A stretch of DNA of 20,247 nucleotides from Chloroflexota bacterium (GTDB lineage: Bacteria > Chloroflexota > Anaerolineae > Anaerolineales > Villigracilaceae): the NCBI GenBank assembly GCA_021796315.1, contig JAJYOH010000039.1:1-20247 (forward strand), given 5' to 3'. This document shows, piece after piece, positions 14,998 to 20,247 of the stretch. Made by a program: the position numbers and the translations under genes. The stretch's first letter is position 1. Each line of letters starts with the position of its first letter. Under the pieces are notes generated by a model, which was not told the DNA's origin, ran no database searches, and saw only the letters and a list, made by a program, of their open reading frames with translations.

Positions 14998-17385
14998 ATG
15001 ACCAGCCGCTGGAAAAAAATCTGGGCTGATTTCTGGGGCAACAAGTCGCGCACCCTGCTGACCATCCTGACCATCATGGTCGGTACCTTTGCGGTTGGCT
15101 TCACCAACAACATGGGCTTATACATGGCCCAAAGCATGGACGGTGATTTTCTTTCGGCCAACCCGGCCGAAGCGACGATTTATACCTCGCCGCTGGATGA
15201 CCAGGCTGTAAAGATGGCGCGCACTGTGCCGGGCGTGGACGCGGTCGAAGGCCGCTCCACTTTGAGCGCACATTTGATCGTGCCGGGTAAAGAACCGATT
15301 GCGATTCAATTTACTGCCATCAAAAGTCCATCCGACCTGACGCTCAATATGCTCAAACCTGTGATGGGCCAAACCGGCATTCCATCTTTCAGCGATAAAC
15401 AAGTATTGATCGATAATGCGGCGGCCTCGCTTGGTTATAAAGCCGGCGATACGATGGTCATCGAACTGGATGGCGGCAAACGCCGCGAGCTGACCCTGGC
15501 CGGTTACGCTCACGATGTAACCGGAATTCCATACAATCTTGCGAACATGGTAGATGCCTACGTAACGCCCAACAGCATGGTATGGCTTGGAGGATCATTA
15601 ACTTATAACATGCTGGCCGTGAGCGTCACCGAGAAACAAACCGATTCGGTCCACGTGACCGAAGTGGCGCAGGCTGTTTCAGAACGCATCAAGCGCGCCG
15701 ATGGAACCGTCTATTACGTTAATGTCTACCAGCCCGGACATCACTTTGCATGGAGCATTTCGCAAGGCGTGTTCTTCGTGCTGACCATCCTCGGTTACCT
15801 GACCGTTCTATTGAGCGCATTCCTGATCGTCAACACCGTCACCGCGCTGATGACCCAGCAAACGCGCCAGATCGGGATCATGAAAGCCGTCGGCGGCGGG
15901 ACGGCGCAAATTTTCGGAATGTACCTGGTTCTGATCCTCGGCTTCGGGTTGGCCGCGTTGTTGATCGCTGTTCCGCTTGCAAATGGGGCGGCGCAAAATA
16001 TCGGCGGCGGCATGGCAGCCTGGTTGAACTTCGACCCTGCGCCCTATCAGGGATACAACGCCACACTCATCCAACAGATCATCGTAGCGCTGGTTGTGCC
16101 TTTGCTGGCAGCCGTCTGGCCGATTTATAACAGCGTCCGTATCACGGTACGCGAGGCCATCAGCGATTACGGCATTGGCGGGAACGCCAAACCAAATGAC
16201 AAGCCGGTGAGCAAGGGTGCGCTGTTTATCCCGCGCCCGATGCGTCTATCCCTGCGAAACGCCTTTCGCCGCAAAGCCCGCGTCTCGTTGACTTTGTTCA
16301 CGCTGGTTTTGGCCGGGGCCATTTTTATCGGGGTCTACAATTTGTGGGCTTCGTTCGATAAAACCATGCAGGACATTCAGGGATATTTCCTGGCCGACAT
16401 CAACGTGTCTTTCTCAAAATATTATCGGTTCGATGATGTGTCTGCGATGGCTCAATCTGTCCCCGGCGTGCAAAGCGTGGAAGGCTGGACTGAAATCCCC
16501 GGCACGTTGATCACGGATAAAGATACGTCGGGCACACAGATCATGTTCGTCGCTCCGCCCTCGACCTCGACCCTGATCCAGCCTGTCATCACGGCTGGCC
16601 GCTGGCTGAAAACGGGTGACGAGAACGCCATCGTCGTTGGCAACCAATTCCTGAGCAGGTTCCCAAATACAAAAGTCGGCGACTGGCTGACCATCAAGAT
16701 CAACGACAAGGAAACCAGGTGGCACGTTGTCGGTTTTTATACCATCACGGGCAACGTCAACCCGCCGCTGTTGTACGTCAACTATGAATACATCAGCCGC
16801 CTGGTTGGCGCACCCGGCCAGGTTTATTCCCTGCGGGTGCTGACCAGGCAGCACGATGCGGCCACACAAAAGAGAGTCAACGATCAGTTGAAGGCGCTGT
16901 TCAAGGCGCGCGGCGTGCAGGTCGGGTCCACGCAGCTCGGCGCGGACTTCATCCAAAGTCAAAAATCGCAGACGGATATTCTGGTCTACTTCATGCTGGT
17001 CATGGCAACCATGATCGCCATCGTCGGCGGACTGGGCCTGATGAGCACGATGAGCATCAACGTGCTCGAGCGCACGCGCGAGATCGGCGTGATGCGCGCC
17101 ATCGGCGCGTCCAACGGCGACATTCAAAGTATTGTCATCGTCGAGGGCATGGTCATCGGCCTGATCAGTTGGGTCATCAGCATTGTGTTATCCCTGCCGA
17201 TCACGAACATCCTGTGCTTCGGCGTGGGCATGGCGATCATGACCTCGCCCATGCCGCCGGTCTACGGCGTGAGCGGGATCATCGCCTGGCTGATCTTCAT
17301 GCTGGTGCTGGCGACGATTGCCAGTGCATTGCCCGCGCGACGCGCATCTAGATTGACAGTAAGAGATACGCTGGCGTACGAGTGA
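14998..17385 (+). CDS. MacB/FtsX-like ABC transporter permease with two FtsX domains
   Basis: A 795-aa membrane protein. The layout is an internal duplication of helix, large extracytoplasmic domain, three helices. The first half has TM1 at about 19-40, an outside domain at 45-250 and an FtsX unit at 255-385 (TQQTRQIGIMKAVGGGTAQIF). The second half starts with SLRNAFRRKARVSLTLFTLV (about 416), an outside domain at 450-655 and an FtsX unit at 660-795 (ERTREIGVMRAIGASNGDIQ). The ExGxxRAxGA-type coupling segments that touch the ATPase are visible in both halves. It should pair with the cNMP-fused ATPase and the adaptor lipoprotein as a mechanotransmission-type exporter; substrate unknown. ATG has AGGAG 8 nt upstream. 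Confidence 0.92.
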   Translation: MTSRWKKIWADFWGNKSRTLLTILTIMVGTFAVGFTNNMGLYMAQSMDGDFLSANPAEATIYTSPLDDQAVKMARTVPGVDAVEGRSTLSAHLIVPGKEPIAIQFTAIKSPSDLTLNMLKPVMGQTGIPSFSDKQVLIDNAAASLGYKAGDTMVIELDGGKRRELTLAGYAHDVTGIPYNLANMVDAYVTPNSMVWLGGSLTYNMLAVSVTEKQTDSVHVTEVAQAVSERIKRADGTVYYVNVYQPGHHFAWSISQGVFFVLTILGYLTVLLSAFLIVNTVTALMTQQTRQIGIMKAVGGGTAQIFGMYLVLILGFGLAALLIAVPLANGAAQNIGGGMAAWLNFDPAPYQGYNATLIQQIIVALVVPLLAAVWPIYNSVRITVREAISDYGIGGNAKPNDKPVSKGALFIPRPMRLSLRNAFRRKARVSLTLFTLVLAGAIFIGVYNLWASFDKTMQDIQGYFLADINVSFSKYYRFDDVSAMAQSVPGVQSVEGWTEIPGTLITDKDTSGTQIMFVAPPSTSTLIQPVITAGRWLKTGDENAIVVGNQFLSRFPNTKVGDWLTIKINDKETRWHVVGFYTITGNVNPPLLYVNYEYISRLVGAPGQVYSLRVLTRQHDAATQKRVNDQLKALFKARGVQVGSTQLGADFIQSQKSQTDILVYFMLVMATMIAIVGGLGLMSTMSINVLERTREIGVMRAIGASNGDIQSIVIVEGMVIGLISWVISIVLSLPITNILCFGVGMAIMTSPMPPVYGVSGIIAWLIFMLVLATIASALPARRASRLTVRDTLAYE

Positions 17386-17387
17386 TC

Positions 17388-17432
17388 AGTGGGCAGTCTT
17401 CAGTGATCAGTAAGCAGTTTTCAGTAAGCAGT
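17388..17432. repeat. Short degenerate direct repeats (AGT-ATCAGT / AGT-AGCAGT type)
   Basis: A run of imperfect units such as CAGTGATCAGT, CAGTAAGCAGT and TTCAGTAAGCAGTA follows the permease stop codon. Gene-free and probably slippage-grown. Confidence 0.6.
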
Positions 17433-17433
17433 A

Positions 17434-17484
17434 GGGCGACTCTCGCGAAGCACTCCCGAAGGGAGAAGAGTCGCCCCTTTATTT
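17434..17484 (+). terminator. Hairpin after the exporter operon, probable terminator
   Basis: GGGCGACTCT (17434-17443) pairs with AGAGTCGCCC (17467-17476), and inside it CTCCC-GAA-GGGAG forms a second helix. The following CTTTATTTTA is only moderately T-rich. It is the first strong structure after the permease. Confidence 0.55.
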
Positions 17485-17616
17485 TATGTAAGTTTTGGGG
17501 GCGCGGATGAACGCGGGGTCGGGAAAAATTCCGGCGCTCTTTTGACAAATTTCTGCAAAAAACGGTCAAATCACGTTATGCACAGGCTTCGCACGTCGAT
17601 TACATCTCGATGTAAG

Positions 17617-17784
17617 AAGGGAACATCGCATCGTAACGAAGGAACATCGCGGCGGAAGAAAGGAACATAGCATCGTAATGAAGGAGCATCGCATCGTAAC
17701 GAAGGAACATCGCATCGTAACGAAGGAACATCGCATCGTAATGAAGGAACATCGCGGCGGAAGAAGGGAACATTGCAATGCAAC
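17617..17784. repeat. Eight-unit 21-bp tandem repeat
   Basis: Eight contiguous 21-nt units. Each begins with a form of GAAGGAACATCGC and ends in one of two ways: CATCGTAAC/T (type A) or GGCGGAAG (type B). The order is A B A A A A B and a divergent last unit. Because 21 is a multiple of three, each strand has a frame with a 7-residue repeat (forward EGTSHRN/EGTSRRK, reverse CSFVTMR). The forward frame is broken by TAG in unit 3, and no plausible ribosome binding site exists on either strand, so I do not call a protein. Units directly abut, so it is not CRISPR. With its neighbours it fills the gene-free stretch 17386-17909. Confidence 0.9.
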
Positions 17785-17835
17785 AAAGTAAAATCGCGTT
17801 GGCTTTGGATGATGCGACCGCCAGGTTGTGGAGGT

Positions 17836-17860
17836 AGGGGCGACCCGATGGGTCGCCCCT
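17836..17860. repeat. GC-rich palindrome
   Basis: AGGGGCGACCC (17836-17846) and GGGTCGCCCCT (17850-17860) form a perfect 11-bp stem with a GAT loop. It shares GGGCGAC with the hairpin at 17434 and resembles dispersed repeat palindromes more than a terminator. Confidence 0.65.
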
Positions 17861-17873
17861 GCAAATTTAATTG

Positions 17874-18011
17874 TATAATCCCTTCAAGGACAAACTACAG
17901 GAGCCGATTATGGGGCGCATCGAAAAGACTGTCTTTATCAGTTACCACCGCAAGTGCTATAATCTTTTCATTCTTCATCTGGAGTTCCCATGCCGGTTGT
18001 CTTGCGCGTAA
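17874..18011 (+). pseudogene. TIR-domain gene 5' remnant, copy R1
   Basis: TATAAT (17874-17879) and AGGAG (17899-17903) precede ATG 17910. The frame reads MGRIEKTVFISYHRKCYNLF and ends after 33 residues at TAA (18009-18011). KTVFISY matches box 1 of bacterial TIR domains ([FY]-x-[AVI]-F-I-S-Y), and from memory the wording fits the start of TIR proteins in Anaerolineae. After HRK the similarity stops and unrelated sequence leads into the DUF4160 gene. The same 5' segment recurs at 18554 and 18952. Promoter and ribosome binding site are intact, so a 33-aa peptide could still be made. The TIR assignment rests on about a dozen residues. Confidence 0.55.
17935..17963 (+). promoter_or_regulatory. 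Promoter for the DUF4160 gene, overlapping TIR remnant R1
   Basis: TTATCA (17935-17940) and TATAAT (17958-17963) are exactly 17 nt apart. The -35 lies in the shared repeat core and the -10 in the new sequence after it. GGAG (17981-17984) then lies 5 nt before ATG 17990. Confidence 0.55.
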
Positions 18012-18240
18012 ATGGCTACAAATTCTTTTCTACGAAGCGGATGTAGCCAACGAGCCTCCTCACGTTCACATAACCAAAGAAGGAAACGAAGCAAAGTTTT
18101 GGTTAAAGCCTGTCAAGGTTGAACGCGAAGGCAAATTTGGAAAAACCGACTTGCGCGACATCGAACGCATCATCGAGGACAATCACGATTTTCTGTTGGA
18201 CGCATGGGAAAAGGAGAAAGGCAAACATGTTAACGGTTAA
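17990..18240 (+). pseudogene. DUF4160-family protein, frameshifted
   Basis: DUF4160 proteins are short (about 80-90 aa), often sit in toxin-antitoxin-like pairs, and have no firmly known function. Here ATG 17990, with GGAG 5 nt upstream, starts MPVVLRVNGYKFF, the family's normal N terminus. The frame then runs into TAG at the end of STKRM. The rest of the protein (FYEADVANEPPHVHITKEGN, EAKFWLKPV and so on) continues in another frame up to 18240. One missing T in the run at 18026-18029 explains this exactly. A long open frame from ATG 17773 also reaches this part but encodes repeat DNA first and is not the real start. It could be a true mutation, a sequencing error in a short homopolymer, or less likely programmed frameshifting. 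Confidence 0.8.
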
Positions 18241-18547
18241 AGCAAAAATCCCTGCGCACGCGGATTACGAACCTATCCTTCCTCTGGCTGTCCCTGATTT
18301 GAAGGAAGTAAAGTCGTTTGCGAATCACTTGCATTCGCTCGGCAAACATTGGCAGGGAGAAATCTTTGGCTGGCAAGCAGAATATACTCCCGAAAGCGAT
18401 AAGAAGCCTGTAGACTCAAACATGACTTTCACTCCCGCCGATTTCTGGATTGGCGAAAGCGGGATTTGGTTCTTCTCGTTGATGTGGGAACATGGCGAAG
18501 ACAAAGAGCCCGTTGATTTTTTGGATGATCGAGGAATAATAAAATAA
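18227..18547 (+). CDS. Unrecognised 106-aa partner of the DUF4160 gene
   Basis: A 106-aa acidic cytosolic protein. ATG 18227 overlaps the end of the DUF4160 frame by 14 nt and has GGAG 10 nt upstream (18213-18216), so the two are translated as a pair. DUF4160 is usually followed by DUF2442, but this sequence does not look like DUF2442. Visible features are a Trp/Phe-rich centre (HWQGEIFGWQAEYTPESD) and a C-terminal stretch FWIGESGIWFFSLMWEHGED followed by KEPVDFLDDRG. I do not recognise a domain. It may be the second half of a toxin-antitoxin-like module (inference from context only). Confidence 0.7.
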   Translation: MLTVKAKIPAHADYEPILPLAVPDLKEVKSFANHLHSLGKHWQGEIFGWQAEYTPESDKKPVDSNMTFTPADFWIGESGIWFFSLMWEHGEDKEPVDFLDDRGIIK

Positions 18548-18553
18548 CCGCTT

Positions 18554-18605
18554 ATGGGGCGCATCGAAAAGACCGTCTTCATCGGTCAGCATGGGAAGGT
18601 ATAAT
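18554..18605 (+). pseudogene. TIR-domain gene 5' remnant, copy R2
   Basis: ATG 18554 opens MGRIEKTVFIGQHGKV and stops at TAA after 16 codons. The first 29 bases match R1 at all but one position; similarity fades within GTCTTCATCGGTCAGC. As in R1, a TATAAT (18600-18605) stands about 46 nt after the ATG. TTCATC (18578-18583) lies 16 nt before it, so a promoter for the next gene again straddles the end of the repeat. No ribosome binding site precedes this ATG. Confidence 0.55.
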
Positions 18606-18646
18606 AACAAAAGCCAATAAGAAACCAATAGAAAGGCAGTGTCAAA

Positions 18647-18907
18647 ATGGATGTTCCGATGACAGCCATAGAAATGACAGGGACAGTGGACGAAAACCAT
18701 CAACTCAAACTGGACGGCGCGCTTCCCATTGCGGGGCCGAAGCGCGTGCGCGTCATTGTCCTTTCGCCTCTTACCGAAATTACCGAAGAAATGAGCGAGA
18801 TGGAGTGGCTGAAAGCCTCCCTGAGCAATTCCGCCTTTGAATACCTGCGCGATTCTGAAGAAGACATTTACACCATCCACGACGGAAAACCGTTCATAGA
18901 AAATTGA
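18647..18907 (+). CDS. Orphan antitoxin-like protein
   Basis: An 86-aa acidic protein. The N-terminal half (MTAIEMTGTVDENHQLKLDG, then PIAGPKRVRVIVLSP) has the short beta pattern of small antitoxins. The C-terminal half (MEWLKASLSNSAFEYLRDSE, then EDIYTIHDGKPF) is the form that, from memory, often precedes MazF/PemK-type toxin genes. No toxin follows: the next 44 bp hold nothing recognisable before TIR remnant R3. It is therefore an orphan or the survivor of a broken pair. GAAAGG lies 10 nt before ATG 18647; ATG 18659 is an alternative start without a ribosome binding site. A promoter at the edge of remnant R2 would drive it. Confidence 0.65.
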   Translation: MDVPMTAIEMTGTVDENHQLKLDGALPIAGPKRVRVIVLSPLTEITEEMSEMEWLKASLSNSAFEYLRDSEEDIYTIHDGKPFIEN

Positions 18908-18939
18908 AATTGTTGCTCAGCATCAAGTAATCCATTCGC

Positions 18940-19005
18940 AGGAGAACGCACATGGGGCGCATCGAGAAGACCGTCTTTCATCAGTTACCGCCCGCCTTGA
19001 CCTGA
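18940..19005 (+). pseudogene. TIR-domain gene 5' remnant, copy R3
   Basis: AGGAG (18940-18944) lies 7 nt before ATG 18952. The frame reads MGRIEKTVFHQLPPALT and ends at TGA (19003-19005). Compared with R1 one extra base in GTCTTTCATCAGTTACCG shifts the frame inside the TIR box, while the DNA match continues through CATCAGTTACC. About 70 bp without other features follow before the methyltransferase gene. Confidence 0.55.
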
Positions 19006-19075
19006 TCGAACATCGTATCATCCTTGCAGGGAACAAAGCCGCACACAAGAGGGTAAATGGTAAAATGAACTTACC

Positions 19076-20247
19076 ATGCTTACAAAAACAACAGTCGCCA
19101 CTAAAAGAAAATACAATGTTTTAGATGTGAAATCTGCAAAGAAGGTCGCATCCTTTTGGCTGGAACGCGCAAAATTGGAAAATGCGATTGAATTTGGGTT
19201 GCCAGAAGTAGATGACCGATATCATATTTGGCGAGTACCTCTGGTGGGAAAAGCATCACATGACCGAATTGGCGAAATTGTTATTGACGCTTATACTTCT
19301 TTGATTGTGGAGGATAAATCTACAAATCCTGAAGTGCTTGAATCTCGTCTGCTCGGGCGAAACGGTCATAAAAAAATAAAAGCAAAGAAGCAAAACGAAA
19401 ATTATGTTTTATCTTCTTTGCGAAACACAATCGCACAAGGTGATAGCGAACAGCTTTTACAAGAACTCCCTGCGGGAAGCGTTAATTTGATTTTCACTTC
19501 ACCGCCATATTACAATGCCCGCCCTGAATATACTGACTATGTCACCTACGAAGAATATCTGCTCAAAATCCGAAAAATCATTCAAAACGTTCATCGAGTT
19601 TTGGCAGAGGGCTGCTTCTTTGTGATGAATGTCTCGCCTGTGCTTGTCCGGCGTACAAGTCGAACTGAAGCATCGCGTCGTATTGCCGTGCCTTTCGATA
19701 TGCACAGATTGTTTATTGAAGAGGGTTATGATTTCATTGATGACATTATCTGGGAGAAACCAGAAGGCGCAGGTTGGGCAACAGGGCGCGGCAGAAGATT
19801 TGCAGCAGACCGAAACCCATTGCAATACAAAGCCGTACCTGTCACAGAATATATTTTGGTTTATCGAAAACATAGTGACAAATTAATTGACTGGAATATT
19901 CGTGCTCACCCTGACAAAGATATTGTAAAGGCATCAAAAATTGGTGATGACTACGAACACACAAATATCTGGCGAATTACTCCGACCCACGACTCGCGCC
20001 ACCCCGCAATATTTCCTGTTGAATTGGCAGAAAAAGTAATCACCTATTATTCTTTCAAAGGCGATGTAGTTCTTGATCCTTTTGCTGGAATAGGAACAGT
20101 TGGAAAAGCGGCTGTCAAACTTGAACGAAGATTCGTCCTGCTTGAACAAAGCCCAAAATATGTTTCCATTATTCGAGAAGAAGCCAAATCTTGGCTTGGA
20201 AAAGAAGCAAAGCAAGTTCACACCATCAACTGCGCCCCAATTGTGTT
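19076..20247 (+). CDS. Beta-class site-specific DNA methyltransferase (3' end beyond window)
   Basis: At least 390 aa; no stop before the window ends. The order of motifs is permuted, with the catalytic motif first: TSPPYYN at 141-147 (motif IV), WEKPEG (227-232), [11 protein letters not shown] at 309-319 (motif X) and [10 protein letters not shown] at 334-343 (motif I, S-adenosylmethionine binding). That order defines the beta class. Ser-Pro-Pro-Tyr favours N4-cytosine over N6-adenine (inference). Residues 1-110 form an extra N-terminal domain ([18 protein letters not shown]) of unknown role, perhaps target recognition. A TAAAAT box lies 9 nt before ATG with no ribosome binding site, and GGTAA-N7-TTACC abuts the start, a possible operator. 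The DNA is more AT-rich than the rest of the window, suggesting transfer. Any restriction partner would lie to the right. Confidence 0.88.
   Translation, partial: MLTKTTVATKRKYNVLDVKSAKKVASFWLERAKLENAIEFGLPEVDDRYHIWRVPLVGKASHDRIGEIVIDAYTSLIVEDKSTNPEVLESRLLGRNGHKKIKAKKQNENYVLSSLRNTIAQGDSEQLLQELPAGSVNLIFTSPPYYNARPEYTDYVTYEEYLLKIRKIIQNVHRVLAEGCFFVMNVSPVLVRRTSRTEASRRIAVPFDMHRLFIEEGYDFIDDIIWEKPEGAGWATGRGRRFAADRNPLQYKAVPVTEYILVYRKHSDKLIDWNIRAHPDKDIVKASKIGDDYEHTNIWRITPTHDSRHPAIFPVELAEKVITYYSFKGDVVLDPFAGIGTVGKAAVKLERRFVLLEQSPKYVSIIREEAKSWLGKEAKQVHTINCAPIV

Noticed and set aside
16414..17127. Long minus-strand frame opposite the permease (237 aa)
   Set aside because: Antisense shadow in GC-rich coding DNA; the forward strand has clear FtsX domains.
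17566..17778. Minus-strand 70-aa frame with a Cys-containing 7-residue repeat
   Set aside because: It is the translation of the 21-bp tandem repeat, starts at TTG without a ribosome binding site, and a second minus frame is equally open and repetitive.
17617..17784. CRISPR array
   Set aside because: The units abut directly with no unique spacers, and no cas genes are present.
18017..18031. Programmed -1 frameshift in DUF4160
   Set aside because: The codons TTC TTT TCT do not form a canonical slippery heptamer and I see no downstream pseudoknot. A lost T is simpler.
17773..18240. A 155-aa open frame starting in the 21-bp repeat and ending in DUF4160
   Set aside because: Only the last 70 residues look like protein. 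The first 85 translate repeats, the GC palindrome and the TIR remnant. The true start at 17990 has a ribosome binding site and the family N terminus in another frame.
18997..19025. Promoter after TIR remnant R3 (TTGACC)
   Set aside because: A fair -35 but no -10 at 16-18 nt, unlike R1 and R2.

Overview
The window looks like chromosomal DNA of a Chloroflexota bacterium, most likely class Anaerolineae (inference). The grounds are protein style: Thr/Pro-rich lipoproteins with LysM and M23 domains, LiaF-like membrane proteins, a MacAB-like exporter with a lipoprotein adaptor, and an oxidative pentose phosphate cluster. Many extragenic palindromes, a mix of Shine-Dalgarno starts and starts only 6-7 nt after a -10 box, and TIR-gene sequence also fit. 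No rRNA, tRNA, CRISPR array, transposase or integrase was seen.

Positions 1-7260 hold envelope and redox genes. After the 3' end of an unknown gene come two paralogous LysM/M23 lipoproteins with overlapping ends (137-3227). A minus-strand group follows: a zinc-ribbon protein, a TlpA/ResA thioredoxin and an OsmC protein (3379-4687). Divergent from it is a stand-alone cyclic-nucleotide-binding-fold protein, closed by a strong terminator. A tightly packed minus-strand operon of three LiaF-like membrane proteins ends this part (5309-7255).

Positions 7544-11759 hold an AlkZ-related winged-helix protein, divergent from pgl-gnd-zwf. Those three genes encode the whole oxidative pentose phosphate branch, from glucose 6-phosphate to ribulose 5-phosphate. 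A zwf terminator follows. A 217-aa protein with a possible Cys-His protease-like core comes next, with its own promoter and terminator (11852-12543).

Positions 12637-17385 hold an exporter operon of adaptor lipoprotein, ATPase and FtsX-like permease. The ATPase carries a C-terminal cyclic-nucleotide-binding domain whose key Glu and Arg are spaced as in CRP. Both spacers of this operon carry strong secondary structure: a three-way junction, and a perfect 21-bp hairpin ending 1 nt before the permease ribosome binding site.

Positions 17386-20247 are an accessory, mosaic region. About 400 bp of repeats include eight units of a 21-bp tandem repeat. Then come three near-identical 5' fragments of what reads as a TIR-domain gene (MGRIEKTVFISY), each followed by unrelated accessory DNA. 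These pieces are a frameshifted DUF4160 gene with an unknown partner, an orphan antitoxin-like gene, and a DNA methyltransferase that runs off the window. This repeat-punctuated cassette layout is the most unusual signal in the window.
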